Below are positions 1-9,377 of a DNA stretch of 51,426 nucleotides, in pieces. Made by a program: the position numbers and the translations under genes. The first letter of the stretch is position 1, and every line of letters begins with the position of its first letter. The notes below the pieces were generated by a model. It saw only the letters and a program-made list of their open reading frames with translations, was not told the DNA's origin and searched no databases. Origin of the DNA: CAZSXS01 sp964611385 (GTDB taxonomy: Bacteria; Bacillota; Clostridia; Lachnospirales; CAYPQA01); the NCBI GenBank assembly GCA_964611385.1, contig CAZSXS010000015.1, forward strand, positions 1-51,426. The letters run 5' to 3'.

Positions 1-339
1 ATATTATACCATCGTTCGTGATTTTTGTACATGAGCTATCTTTATTATCATTTAAAAAAATAGAACCTATTTGAATAGACTTTTATTATTGTCCATTCTT
101 TAGGTTCCATTTTAAGGATTGCATCGGCTTTTTTTGTATTTTGCTTCGCTTAAGCATTAGGTACTGTCACAGAAAGAAGTAAGGCCTTTACTTCTGACAG
201 CGTTGAAGATTAACTTTACATCTGAGTTAAGTCTTGCATTCATTGTTTTAGTATGCTATTGTGTGAGATCAATATAGTAATTTGTATCAGAAAATCCCTA
301 AAGCGGCATCAGTAAATATTAATTGTTAGGAGCAAAGCA
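1..339. other. Intergenic region before corA with two hairpins
   Basis: No gene is visible in this leader. An imperfect inverted repeat (GAACCTA at 63-69 with TAGGTTC at 101-107, inner GAC/GTC pairing) could be the 3' end of an upstream transcript. A second hairpin pairs AGAAGTAA (175-182) with TTACTTCT (188-195) around GGCCT, extended by CTGTC (164-168) with GACAG (196-200) across a bulge. The second hairpin lies in the presumed 5' UTR of the CorA gene. I looked for M-box magnesium riboswitch features and did not find them. Confidence 0.4.
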
Positions 340-1269
340 TTGATAAACTTCTACAAGACTATAAATGGAGTTGTTACAAGCCTTGAAGAAATGAGTGAAG
401 GGGCTTGGATATCTGTAATAAAGCCCACGAATAAGGAAACAAGCTTTTTGGTTGATGAATTAAAGATTGATTCTTCTTATATAACTTCGGCCTTAGATGA
501 GGAAGAAAGCTCCCGGATCGAATCTTATGATGGGCAAACTTTAATTATCATTGACTATCCCATTGCGGACAAGGATGAAAGCCTCACAATTTTATATCGA
601 ACCATATCCATGGGTATCATCATCACTGATCAGTATTTTATTACCATCTCCATTGATGACAACCCTATCATTAACGACTTGGTAAACGGTACGGTTAAAA
701 ATGTAAACACCCATATGAAAACCAGGCTTCTGCTCATGCTGATGTTTCGGATTGCAAATAAGTTTATTCAATTCCTAAAGCAGATTGATAAGATCTCATT
801 AAAGGTTGAAAAGGAATTGCATAAATCATTGAAAAACAAGGAATTGATCCAACTTCTAGGGCTGAGTAAGTCTTTGGTTTTTTTCTCTACCTCCTTGAAG
901 GGTATTGAAATCACCCTTGAAAAAATTCTTCGGGGTCGCTTTTTAAAGCTCTATGAGGACGACCAGGATTTATTGCAGGATGTATTAATTGAAATTAAGC
1001 AGGCCGTGGAGATGTCTACAATCTATTCTAATATCTTATCCGGTGTAATGGATGCTTTTGCCTCCATTATTTCCAACAACTTAAATATCGTTATGAAGGT
1101 GCTCACTTCTATTACGATCGTGATGGCTATCCCTACTATGATTGCTAGCTTTTACGGTATGAATGTAGAAATGCTGCCCCTCCCGAATTTTTATGTGCCC
1201 CTGGTTCTTTCCGTCATAGCCACCCTGACCGTTTCCTTTGTGTTGATCAAAAAGGGGATGTTCAAATGA
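340..1269 (+). CDS. corA: CorA family divalent metal ion transporter
   Basis: 309-residue CorA/MIT-family channel for Mg2+ or related divalent cations in the cytoplasmic membrane. The C-terminal quarter has two hydrophobic segments with the signature YGMN between them (FYGMNVEML), preceded by the long helical region typical of the CorA stalk. The last residues (IKKGMFK) match the short cytoplasmic tail of this family. The start is TTG at 340, preceded by TAGGAG at 327-332 with normal spacing. No ATG sits at a better distance. The gene stands alone; the next gene follows after about 37 bp and may be co-transcribed. Which metal is carried (Mg, Co, Ni or Zn) cannot be told from the sequence. Confidence 0.9.
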   Translation: MINFYKTINGVVTSLEEMSEGAWISVIKPTNKETSFLVDELKIDSSYITSALDEEESSRIESYDGQTLIIIDYPIADKDESLTILYRTISMGIIITDQYFITISIDDNPIINDLVNGTVKNVNTHMKTRLLLMLMFRIANKFIQFLKQIDKISLKVEKELHKSLKNKELIQLLGLSKSLVFFSTSLKGIEITLEKILRGRFLKLYEDDQDLLQDVLIEIKQAVEMSTIYSNILSGVMDAFASIISNNLNIVMKVLTSITIVMAIPTMIASFYGMNVEMLPLPNFYVPLVLSVIATLTVSFVLIKKGMFK

Positions 1270-1306
1270 TAAAAACGATAAAAAATATTTGACATGGAGG
1301 GATCTT

Positions 1307-2047
1307 ATGCCTTTGCCAATGGTGCACCTTGGAGTGGCCTATACCATTCATAAAAATGAAATGTTTCATAATTTAGATTTGTCCCCCTCACAGAGGGGAC
1401 AATTTTACTTGGGCTCTATCGCCCCAGATGCAATCCATATGCGCCCAGGATCAAGCAGAATGGATAAGGATATGACTCATTTACTCCTGTTTAGACTCAG
1501 AAACGGAGAGATGAAGTTTTCCGAAATTCCTCCCGAGGATGTGGAAGAAACCACAATGCTTCTCTTGACCTATCTATCCGGTCAACGGCATGATGAAGAT
1601 TTTTCTTTTTATTTGGGCTATGTGCTTCATATTCTAACCGATTTATACTGGGCCAAAACCCTATCGTCAGCTTTTATGAAAGCCTACTATAGTGATCCTA
1701 ACCCACTCCAAGATCGAAGAATGGCTTATTATAATGATACTGATCAGTTGGACTTTGCATTGTATCAGACCTGTTCCTGGCGGCGGGAGGTTTGGGAGGA
1801 CTTGGCTGTGGCACGAGGGTTGGATGTGAAGAAAATAGAATTGAAAGGGATGGACGTGGCTGAGGCCTCTCGTCCATTCCTTCCGTCAGCTGATGAAATC
1901 AACCAATGGAACAAGCGTACCTTACATTGGTATGATACAGGTAGCAGCCAGCACAAAAATCCCATCCGGTATATGAATCTTGAAGAATTAAAGGCTTTCA
2001 TACTGGAGGCTGCAGAAAAGCTATGGGAGAAGGTCCAAATCTGGTAG
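1307..2047 (+). CDS. Zinc-dependent phospholipase C-like family protein
   Basis: A 246-residue protein beginning MPLPMVHLGVAY. Early His (HLGVA), Asp in GSIAPDAIH and a later HxxxD (HILTDLYW) resemble the metal ligands of the zinc-dependent phospholipase C / S1-P1-like fold found in many clostridial proteins of this length. There is no signal peptide, so a cytoplasmic location is likely, unlike secreted alpha-toxin. The open frame extends upstream to a TTG at 1289, but GGAGGG at 1296-1301 places the ATG at 1307 as the start. The substrate is unknown. Family assignment is by motif pattern only, so 'metal-dependent hydrolase of unknown substrate' is the safe description. Confidence 0.65.
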   Translation: MPLPMVHLGVAYTIHKNEMFHNLDLSPSQRGQFYLGSIAPDAIHMRPGSSRMDKDMTHLLLFRLRNGEMKFSEIPPEDVEETTMLLLTYLSGQRHDEDFSFYLGYVLHILTDLYWAKTLSSAFMKAYYSDPNPLQDRRMAYYNDTDQLDFALYQTCSWRREVWEDLAVARGLDVKKIELKGMDVAEASRPFLPSADEINQWNKRTLHWYDTGSSQHKNPIRYMNLEELKAFILEAAEKLWEKVQIW

Positions 2048-2456
2048 GGTAATTCTTTTTGTAACTATATATTCACAATAGGTTTAACAGCTTGGTTGGC
2101 TGAAATCATAATTTGCTTTTTTATGTGAGTTATAGAAAATGCACATTCTATTTACAAGTTAAATCTACTATGCTATAGTAATATACATATGAATATTGAT
2201 TTCGGTATGTACGATAGTATATTTTTTAGGTTTAAAGAATAGTTTGAAAGTAGGGAGAAGTATGCCTTGTTTTTACAAATCAATATAGAAAAGGACCTGT
2301 GTTCTTCATTATCCGCGTAAAAAAACTTCAGGGCTTATTTTTTTATAAAAAACTTGCCATTCGTGGCAAGTGTTTTTTATAATTTCTCATTTTGTTCTCA
2401 TCTGAGAATCAAGACATTTCAATCGATTGTTTTCTGAGTTAAAGGAGGTTGCAGAG
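2048..2456. other. Intergenic region upstream of the chemosensory operon
   Basis: About 400 bp, AT-rich and without a convincing gene. It must hold the promoter of the cheA operon, but no good sigma-A or sigma-D (flagellar) promoter could be assigned. The one clear element is the hairpin listed at 2345-2379. I checked for a c-di-GMP (GEMM) riboswitch because a c-di-GMP enzyme lies in the operon, and found none. Confidence 0.5.
2345..2379. terminator. Intrinsic terminator hairpin before cheA
   Basis: ACTTGCCA (2352-2359) pairs with TGGCAAGT (2364-2371) around a TTCG tetraloop. An A-rich run lies on the left and a T-rich run on the right, so it could work in both directions. It lies about 80 bp upstream of the cheA start. 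It could end transcription from the preceding genes or act as an attenuator in the cheA leader. Confidence 0.7.
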
Positions 2457-4580
2457 ATGGATGAAGGAATGGAAAGCATGCTTGATATGTATTTATTCGA
2501 AACAAACTCTATGATTGAGCAATTAGACAACTTAATCCTTGAAGCAGAAAAATCAAAAAGTTTTACCTTTGAAGCTGTTAATGAAATTTTTAGAATCATG
2601 CATACCATAAAGGGCTCCTCAGCTATGATGCAATTCGGATCCATTATGACTGTCGCTCACAAGATGGAAGATGTATTCTTTGTTGTCAGGCAAAACGGCT
2701 TGCAGGAGAAGGATAGTGCAAAGCTGTTTGATTTGATGTTTTTGTCAGCAGACTTTATAAAGGCTCAAATAGACAGAATTCAAAATTGTGAGCCTATCAT
2801 TGAAGATGATCAAGACATTTCCTCTGAACTTAATGGTTTTTTAAGTAAGCTCAAAGGAGAGGATATGCCGCAAACTTCAGATATAGAACCCAAACCTACT
2901 CAACAAATCCCCCAGAATGCAACCTATATGATTAAAGTTTTTTTTGATAAAAGCGCCGGTATGTTAAACGTTAGAGCGTTTATGCTTGTCATGGGTATAA
3001 ACGATGTATGTGATAATTATACCTATTCTCCAGCCAATGTTGACACTGACAGTGCTACAGAATCCATAATTATTGATCAAGGGTTTACACTCCATTTTTT
3101 CAGTCAAAAGGATGTTGATCTGGCCATACAAGTCATTAAAGACTCATCTTATATTAAGGACTATAAAATTGAGATACAAGTACCAGAAGAGTCAGAAGAG
3201 CCAATTGAGGCAACAAAGTTAGAGGAATTGATAGGAGCACCAGAACCTTTAGAAACATTTTGGCAAGCAAACGATTGCCTTGAAATAGAGAAAAACCTGT
3301 TTGAAACCCAAGTTGAAGAACAAAAGCAAACAGCACAGATGTCAGAAAGTTCATCATCACTTACATATACACAACAAAATGCAGCAACTACAACTGCGAA
3401 GCAAAACATTATTAGTGTAAATTTATGGAAACTTGATAAGCTGATGGATATTGTAGGGGAGATCGTAATTATCGAATCTATGGTGGCCTCCTCGCCCGAG
3501 TTACAAGGATTAAAGTTAGATACCTTTACAAAGTCAGAACGGCAACTTCGGAAATTGATCGGAGAAATGCAGGAAACAGTAATGTCTGTTCGAATGGTTC
3601 CAGTAGCAGGGGTCTTTCATAAAATGAACAGAGTTATTCGAGATATGAGTCAAAAATTGAATAAGCAGGTACGCCTGACAATTATCGGCGAAGATACGGA
3701 AGTGGATAAAACAGTTGTAGACGGAATCGGCGATCCTATTATGCATTTGGTCAGAAATGCAATGGATCACGGCATTGAAAACGATGTTTCTGAAAGAATC
3801 AAGAACGGAAAAGATGCAGAAGCTGAAATTATCTTGTCAGCTGAACATACAGGTAGCGAAGTCATTATTTCTGTAAGTGATGACGGTAAGGGTGTGGACC
3901 TGGTAAAAGTACTTTTGAAAGCAAAAGCAAACGGGATTTTAACCAAGCCCGAAAGTGAATACACCAAAAAGGAAATATTACATTTACTGATGGCGCCCGG
4001 ATTTACTACCAAAGAACAGGTCACAGAGTTTTCAGGTAGAGGTGTCGGCATGGATGTGGTTAAAAAGAATATTGAAAATGTAGGTGGTGTAATTATGCTC
4101 TCAAGCGAATTACATCAGGGCACGATTGTTTCATTCAAAATACCACTTTCTCTTGCCATTATTGCCGGAATGGGTGTTGCAGTAGGAAATTATCTGTTTA
4201 CCATTCCCATTAACAACATCAGACAATCCTTCAAGCCGATAAAAGCGGAAATTGCTTTTGATTCTAAGCGCAACGAAATGGTCAATAAAGGTCATGAATT
4301 TGTGCCTGTCATCAGGTTACATGACTATTTTAATATTGATACAAATGTGAACCAATTAGAAGATGGAATTATGATATGGATTGAAGTCGGCGATAAGAGC
4401 TATTGCTTGTTTGTTGATAGGCTTATTGGTGAACAGAATGTGGTAGCAAAACCCTTGCCATCCTTGCTTAGCGTTTTCAAAATGAAAGAATCAGGTATTG
4501 CAAGCTGTACCATATTAGGGAACGGTAGCATTTCCCTCATCTTAGATTTAGCAAATATTCAAGAAGCGGCTTGTATCTAA
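2457..4580 (+). CDS. cheA: Chemotaxis histidine kinase CheA
   Basis: 707-residue cytoplasmic kinase that passes chemoreceptor signals to response regulators. In order: P1 Hpt domain with phospho-acceptor His about residue 49 (HTIKGSS), P2 about 155-240, a low-complexity linker, P3 dimerisation about 320-385 (LDKLMDIVGE), P4 ATPase with N-box LVRNAMDHG about 431-439, DDGKG and GRGVGMDVV, and a CheW-like P5 domain at the C-terminus. All kinase motifs look intact. The open frame extends to an in-frame TTG at 2427, but AAAGGAGG at 2441-2448 with 8-nt spacing fixes the ATG at 2457. It is the first gene of a seven-gene unit. No CheY is encoded here, so its partner here is CheB, with any CheY elsewhere. 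Confidence 0.97.
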   Translation: MDEGMESMLDMYLFETNSMIEQLDNLILEAEKSKSFTFEAVNEIFRIMHTIKGSSAMMQFGSIMTVAHKMEDVFFVVRQNGLQEKDSAKLFDLMFLSADFIKAQIDRIQNCEPIIEDDQDISSELNGFLSKLKGEDMPQTSDIEPKPTQQIPQNATYMIKVFFDKSAGMLNVRAFMLVMGINDVCDNYTYSPANVDTDSATESIIIDQGFTLHFFSQKDVDLAIQVIKDSSYIKDYKIEIQVPEESEEPIEATKLEELIGAPEPLETFWQANDCLEIEKNLFETQVEEQKQTAQMSESSSSLTYTQQNAATTTAKQNIISVNLWKLDKLMDIVGEIVIIESMVASSPELQGLKLDTFTKSERQLRKLIGEMQETVMSVRMVPVAGVFHKMNRVIRDMSQKLNKQVRLTIIGEDTEVDKTVVDGIGDPIMHLVRNAMDHGIENDVSERIKNGKDAEAEIILSAEHTGSEVIISVSDDGKGVDLVKVLLKAKANGILTKPESEYTKKEILHLLMAPGFTTKEQVTEFSGRGVGMDVVKKNIENVGGVIMLSSELHQGTIVSFKIPLSLAIIAGMGVAVGNYLFTIPINNIRQSFKPIKAEIAFDSKRNEMVNKGHEFVPVIRLHDYFNIDTNVNQLEDGIMIWIEVGDKSYCLFVDRLIGEQNVVAKPLPSLLSVFKMKESGIASCTILGNGSISLILDLANIQEAACI

Positions 4581-4594
4581 ACAGGAGGGGAGCA

Positions 4595-5101
4595 ATGGAG
4601 AATAAAAGGAACGCCTTTAGAGATTATATGGATGATGACAACCAGTCATACATTCCAGAAACCGTAAAAAAATTCTTATCCTTTCGTGAAGATGACTTAA
4701 ATTATGTAATAATGGCAGAGGTCGTTTCGGAGATCATTACCAATATTTCGATTACGCCTCTTCCAAAGGTCCCTAATTATATTAGTGGTATCATTAACTT
4801 AAGAGGGCAAATTGTCCCAATAATAGACTTGGGTCTTAAAATGGGAAAGCAACCTTCCAAAGCGACAACTATTACTTGTATTATTGTGATTCAAATAACA
4901 AATGTCTTGTTTGGAATTCATGTTGATGAGGTTTCCCACGTGCTTGACATTGATATCGATCTGATTTCATCCATTGGATCTTCTCATAAAGCGGAGGAAT
5001 TGGTGTCGGGTATTGTTCGGACTGAGGATGTGGTTTATTTAGTTTTTGACGCAGAAAAATTAATGAACAGCATTGGAGGAAGCAATGATACCCATAAATA
5101 A
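4595..5101 (+). CDS. cheW: Chemotaxis coupling protein CheW
   Basis: 168-residue CheW-domain adaptor linking chemoreceptors to CheA. Recognisable features are YVIMAEVVSEII and the conserved segment ISGIINLRGQIVPIIDLG, followed by the beta-rich second subdomain. The N-terminal 40 residues form a longer polar extension than in minimal CheW. The start is ATG at 4595 behind AGGAGGGG at 4583-4590; the frame is open upstream into the end of cheA. The 3' end overlaps the start of cheR by 17 bp, which suggests translational coupling. Confidence 0.93.
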   Translation: MENKRNAFRDYMDDDNQSYIPETVKKFLSFREDDLNYVIMAEVVSEIITNISITPLPKVPNYISGIINLRGQIVPIIDLGLKMGKQPSKATTITCIIVIQITNVLFGIHVDEVSHVLDIDIDLISSIGSSHKAEELVSGIVRTEDVVYLVFDAEKLMNSIGGSNDTHK

Positions 5102-5969
5102 TGATGATTTTATTCATTTCGTTGCTTTTATCAAACAAAACTATGGGATTGACTTAAGCAAGAAAAAAGGGTTGATACAAAGCAGACTTCAAAATACCAT
5201 AGTGGCTATGAATTTAAAAAGTTTTTCTGAGTATGCAGAAAGGATTATGAAAGGTACGGACTCTGCAGAGGTAGAAGAAATGCTGAGCAAACTCACAACA
5301 AATTACACCTATTTTATGAGAGAGCAGCAGCATTTTAATTACTTTTCAGCAGCAGTATTGCCGCAGCTTGAAAAAAATAAAAAGGATAAATCTTTAGCCA
5401 TTTGGAGTGCAGGCTGTTCTTCCGGTGAAGAACCTTATACCCTTTCAATGATTCTATTCGATTATTTTGGCGAAAACAGCGCTTATGATACCAAGGTTTT
5501 GGCTACTGATATTTCTAAGCATGCCTTGAATAAAGCTAAATTGGGCGTATTTAAACAGGAGGCATTAGAAAAGTTACCTGAAAGATGGCTAAAGCTTTAT
5601 TTCATAAAAAACAAAGATCATACATACAACGTAACCCCAAGTATAAGACGCAATGTGGTTTTTAGAGAATTTAACTTAATGAACCCAATTCAATTTAAAA
5701 GCAAATTTGATGTGATTTTTTGTAGAAATGTAATGATTTATTTTGATAAGGAAACCAAGGATGCATTAGCAGAACGTTTTTTTAATGCATCCAACAATGA
5801 GGCTTATTTATTTATCGGTCATTCTGAAACCCTGGGTAATGATCTGCCTCAGAACACAAATTACAAATATATGTATGTTATGCCTGCTGTATATAAAAAG
5901 CAAATAGTGAAGCAGACTCAAGGAGGTAGCACAAATGGAAAAAATAATCAAGGTTCTGGTGGTCGATGA
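5085..5969 (+). CDS. cheR: Chemoreceptor glutamate methyltransferase CheR
   Basis: 294 residues. It transfers methyl groups from S-adenosylmethionine to glutamates of chemoreceptors for adaptation. The N-terminal all-helical domain is followed by the SAM-binding fold with WSAGCSSGEEPYTLSM and the conserved FCRNVMIYF. The start is ATG at 5085, using GGAGG at 5075-5079, inside the end of cheW. The end overlaps cheB by 35 bp. The last residues are a Gly/Asn/Lys-rich tail without clear homology, encoded in the overlap. Confidence 0.96.
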   Translation: MIPINNDDFIHFVAFIKQNYGIDLSKKKGLIQSRLQNTIVAMNLKSFSEYAERIMKGTDSAEVEEMLSKLTTNYTYFMREQQHFNYFSAAVLPQLEKNKKDKSLAIWSAGCSSGEEPYTLSMILFDYFGENSAYDTKVLATDISKHALNKAKLGVFKQEALEKLPERWLKLYFIKNKDHTYNVTPSIRRNVVFREFNLMNPIQFKSKFDVIFCRNVMIYFDKETKDALAERFFNASNNEAYLFIGHSETLGNDLPQNTNYKYMYVMPAVYKKQIVKQTQGGSTNGKNNQGSGGR

Positions 5970-6960
5970 TTCGCTTTTTTTTCAAAAATTGATCAGCCAA
6001 AAGTTGTCTGCATATAAGCAAATTAAAATTGTAGACATAGCTTCCAACGCTGTAGAAGCGAACAGCAAAATTATTAAGCATCGCCCTGATGTTGTAACAC
6101 TGGATATTGAAATGCCTGGGATGTCTGGCTTGGAATTTCTGAAGCAATTGATTCCTAAGAATCCTGTACCCGTGGTATTGGTGAGCAGTTTGGACTTAAG
6201 CGTCTTTGAAGCCTTGTCTGCGGGGGCGGTTGATTTCGTTAGAAAACCCGATATGTCAAAGGATTATACGCTTACAGCCTTTATAAAAGAGTTGTCATCA
6301 AAGATCAATGCAGCCTCCACAGCCAAGGTTAAAAGAGAACTACCTATTGACGTCCGTGCCGATGTTCCCTTATCAAGATCAATGAAAAATATCAACACTA
6401 TTATTGCCATAGGCGCTTCAACAGGCGGAACAGATGCAATTTATGATATTTTGAAGTTCTTGCCATCCTATACACCTGGTATTGTGATCACGCAGCATAT
6501 GCCAGCTGGATTCACAAAAATGTTTGCTGATCGGTTGAATAGGCTTTGTGACATGGAGGTAAAGGAAGCAGCCCACGGGGATGTGATCAGGCAAGGCTTA
6601 GTGCTGATTGCGCCTGGAGATTTACATATGCGGATAGAAAAGAAGGGTTCAGACTTTTGCATATCCTGCACCCCTGGCGAGAAGGTCAGCGGCCATCGCC
6701 CGTCAGTTGATGTACTGTTTGAATCGGTTGCTAAAACGGCTAAAAAAAATGCTGTAGGAATCTTATTGACAGGAATGGGTCAAGATGGAGCTAAGGGTTT
6801 ATTAAACATGAAGAAGAACGGTGCATACACCATTGGTCAAGATGAGGAATCGTGCGTGGTTTATGGTATGCCGATGGTTGCTTACAATCTTGGGGCTGTA
6901 ACGGTTCAAGCGCCCTTAAATGAAATCGCGCGGCTCTTGAAAATCTATCTTAACGAATAA
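5935..6960 (+). CDS. cheB: Chemoreceptor methylesterase/deamidase CheB
   Basis: 341 residues: receiver domain (phospho-acceptor Asp57 in TLDIEMPG, acidic pair VVDD at 9-12), linker about 125-150, and methylesterase domain with Ser162 (IGASTGG), His188 (TQHMP) and Asp284 (GMGQDG), matching the known CheB catalytic triad. It removes methyl groups from chemoreceptors when phosphorylated by CheA. The ATG at 5935 overlaps the end of cheR and has AGGAGG just upstream. It is the only receiver domain in this operon, so CheA output here is adaptation unless a CheY is encoded elsewhere. Confidence 0.97.
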   Translation: MEKIIKVLVVDDSLFFQKLISQKLSAYKQIKIVDIASNAVEANSKIIKHRPDVVTLDIEMPGMSGLEFLKQLIPKNPVPVVLVSSLDLSVFEALSAGAVDFVRKPDMSKDYTLTAFIKELSSKINAASTAKVKRELPIDVRADVPLSRSMKNINTIIAIGASTGGTDAIYDILKFLPSYTPGIVITQHMPAGFTKMFADRLNRLCDMEVKEAAHGDVIRQGLVLIAPGDLHMRIEKKGSDFCISCTPGEKVSGHRPSVDVLFESVAKTAKKNAVGILLTGMGQDGAKGLLNMKKNGAYTIGQDEESCVVYGMPMVAYNLGAVTVQAPLNEIARLLKIYLNE

Positions 6961-7082
6961 CAGAGGTGCTACAGAGAACACTCCCGAAGACTGCAAAGAA
7001 GCATCCTATACAGCTCCTCTTGCACGTGTAATATTGCAGACATCATTTTGATCATTTGTAAACGATAATGGAGGTGTGTAAT

Positions 7083-9377
7083 TTGAAAGGTGCGAAATTG
7101 AGAAGAGATCATATTGATATTCGTCAGCCAATTGTTGCTTTTGTCCTGATTTTCTTGATTGCTATTGTTATTTTGTATTTTTATAATTTTTATCTGAACC
7201 AAACGATCTCGAACACAGCCTGTGTAACTTTAAATGAAACCATGGAACAGCAAAAGCAAACCTTAATGTTGGCTATAAATGATAAAATAGCGAATATTAA
7301 AATCATTTCGGAAATGTTTGAAGAGCTTCTAACTGATGGTTCAAGCAACCAGGACGTGATTCAAATAGTTGAATCTATTACTGAGGGGAGTGGTTTTTTC
7401 AATCTTGCAATTGCAGGCAAATTAGGCTATGTAACATCAAATAACGGGGAAAACAATATAAACATTTCCGACAAGGATTATTTTATCCGTGCGTTAAACG
7501 GGGAAACGGTTGTTTCAGATCCTTTCTTATCAGAAATGGACGGCGGCAAAAATATAACCATCTTTGCAACTCCCTTAAGATATAATGGATTAATTGAAGG
7601 TGTCATACTAGGCAAGGTATACACCTCTGAATTAGGAAAACATATCACTCCTGCATTTAGCGGCAGAGGCAGCGTAAACTTTCTTGATAAAAACGGGAAT
7701 AACATATTTTTTGCGTTTGACGAAGATAACCCTACCTATCAATTTGTAGGATCCAATGTTTTTGATCTTTTTTCAAGTGATCGCGTGAACTTTATAGAAA
7801 ACTTTACCTTTGAGGAAATGAAAAGCAATATGGAAGCCGGAATATCAGGGCATGCAAAGTATGAAATTGATGATAAGAAAAGGCTTATGCATTATGCTCC
7901 TCTTGGGTTTAATGACTGGATTATCGTATCCTTGGTGCTAGAAGAAATCGTTATAGAACCTATAAGAGATACGAGAAGACTATCCTATTTTATGACTTTC
8001 TTTGTCATCTTTTTGTTCGTACTCTATACAGTACATGCAATTTCTTCACAATCAAAGTATAACAAAAAAATTTATAAACTAGCCTATTATGATGATGTTA
8101 CTGGAGCACCTAACTTAAATAAATTAAAAGCAGATACCACCATGATATTGAGTAAAAATATGGATAAAAAATTTACGGGTGTCTATTTTAAGATTAAAAA
8201 AATGCCTTTAATCAGTGATATCTTCGGTGTTGAGATCAGTAATGCAATTGTTTTACATATTGTTGAATGCATGCAAGATTTTGTATTAGAGAACGAGCTA
8301 TTTTGTCGTGCAAACTATGATGAATTTGCTATGCTTCTAACAATGACTGATGAACAGAGGCTTATAAGCAGACTAAAAAATCTGGAAGCCGCAATTGTAA
8401 ATTTGTATGGCTTTAGTGAAGAAACCTTTCGAGTCCAAATGGTATTCGGCTGTTATGTGATCATGGACAACTCGATGTCTGTGGATGAGATTGATCGTTA
8501 CACTAAAATTGCTGTTGAAAGAGCCTTGTTAGATGATAGGTTTGAAAGCCGAATTGAATTTTATAATAACGATTTAAGAGAAAAGCTTCAATTTGAAAAG
8601 GAGCTTGAAGACTCGGCTGATAAAGGATTGAGGCATGGTGATTTTATCTTTTATCTGCAAGGCAAATATAATCCTGTCACAGCAGAGCTTGTGTCTGCTG
8701 AAGCTCTAGTGAGGTGGCTGCATCACGAAAAAGGAATGATCTCTCCGGGTATATTTATCCCTTTGTTTGAACGGAATGGATTTGTCACAGAAATTGATCT
8801 TCACATTCTGTCCAAAGTTTGCAAACAACTTAGAAGATGGCTAGATAATGGAGTTTCACCAGTACCAATTGCGGTAAATCTCTCCAGAAATCATTTGAGC
8901 AATAAAAACCTTGTTAATGATATTCTTGACATCATTGACAGTTATGAGATTCCTCATGAGCTAATTGAGCTAGAAATTACCGAAAGCGCAATGGGAGTTG
9001 ACAGTAAATATCTAATATCTGTAATCAGAGACTTAAGAAATCAACACATCCATGTTGCATTGGACGATTTTGGTGCGGGGTACTCAACTTTGGGAACGTT
9101 AAAGGAATTGGTAGTTGATACTTTAAAGCTTGATCGGGAATTTTTTGTAGATATGGCCTCCAACAAAAGAAGTCGAGAGGTGATCAAAAGTATTTTGGAG
9201 ATGGCTAAAAATCTTCATTTGCAAACCGTTGCAGAAGGGATAGAAATGGAGGAACAAGTCCAATTTTTGAAGAATGAGCAAGTCGATTTAATCCAAGGTT
9301 ACTATTTTTCCGCACCCTTACCTGTTTACGAATTTGAGAAGCAACTTTCCTTTACAAATGTGGAGGAACTAACATGA
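7083..9377 (+). CDS. Membrane c-di-GMP phosphodiesterase (Cache, degenerate GGDEF, EAL)
   Basis: 764 residues. TM segment about 16-37, an extracytoplasmic dCache-like sensory region to about 295, a second TM about 300-322, then a GGDEF-type domain whose active-site motif is ANYDEF instead of GGDEF, so diguanylate cyclase activity is unlikely. The C-terminal EAL domain keeps AEALVRW, VNLSRNHL, ELEITES, LDDFGAGYS and VAEGIE, so c-di-GMP hydrolysis is expected. TTG at 7083 is chosen because GGAGGTG at 7070-7076 precedes it; the ATG at 7068 has no ribosome binding site of its own. The stop overlaps the next start (ATGA), so signal ligand and chemoreceptor output are probably made together. Confidence 0.9.
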   Translation: MKGAKLRRDHIDIRQPIVAFVLIFLIAIVILYFYNFYLNQTISNTACVTLNETMEQQKQTLMLAINDKIANIKIISEMFEELLTDGSSNQDVIQIVESITEGSGFFNLAIAGKLGYVTSNNGENNINISDKDYFIRALNGETVVSDPFLSEMDGGKNITIFATPLRYNGLIEGVILGKVYTSELGKHITPAFSGRGSVNFLDKNGNNIFFAFDEDNPTYQFVGSNVFDLFSSDRVNFIENFTFEEMKSNMEAGISGHAKYEIDDKKRLMHYAPLGFNDWIIVSLVLEEIVIEPIRDTRRLSYFMTFFVIFLFVLYTVHAISSQSKYNKKIYKLAYYDDVTGAPNLNKLKADTTMILSKNMDKKFTGVYFKIKKMPLISDIFGVEISNAIVLHIVECMQDFVLENELFCRANYDEFAMLLTMTDEQRLISRLKNLEAAIVNLYGFSEETFRVQMVFGCYVIMDNSMSVDEIDRYTKIAVERALLDDRFESRIEFYNNDLREKLQFEKELEDSADKGLRHGDFIFYLQGKYNPVTAELVSAEALVRWLHHEKGMISPGIFIPLFERNGFVTEIDLHILSKVCKQLRRWLDNGVSPVPIAVNLSRNHLSNKNLVNDILDIIDSYEIPHELIELEITESAMGVDSKYLISVIRDLRNQHIHVALDDFGAGYSTLGTLKELVVDTLKLDREFFVDMASNKRSREVIKSILEMAKNLHLQTVAEGIEMEEQVQFLKNEQVDLIQGYYFSAPLPVYEFEKQLSFTNVEELT

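Noticed and set aside
1..339. M-box magnesium riboswitch before corA
   Set aside because: Two hairpins exist but the conserved M-box sequences are not seen.
2048..2456. c-di-GMP riboswitch before the cheA operon
   Set aside because: No GEMM core or tetraloop-receptor motif is visible; the only stable structure is a small terminator-like hairpin.
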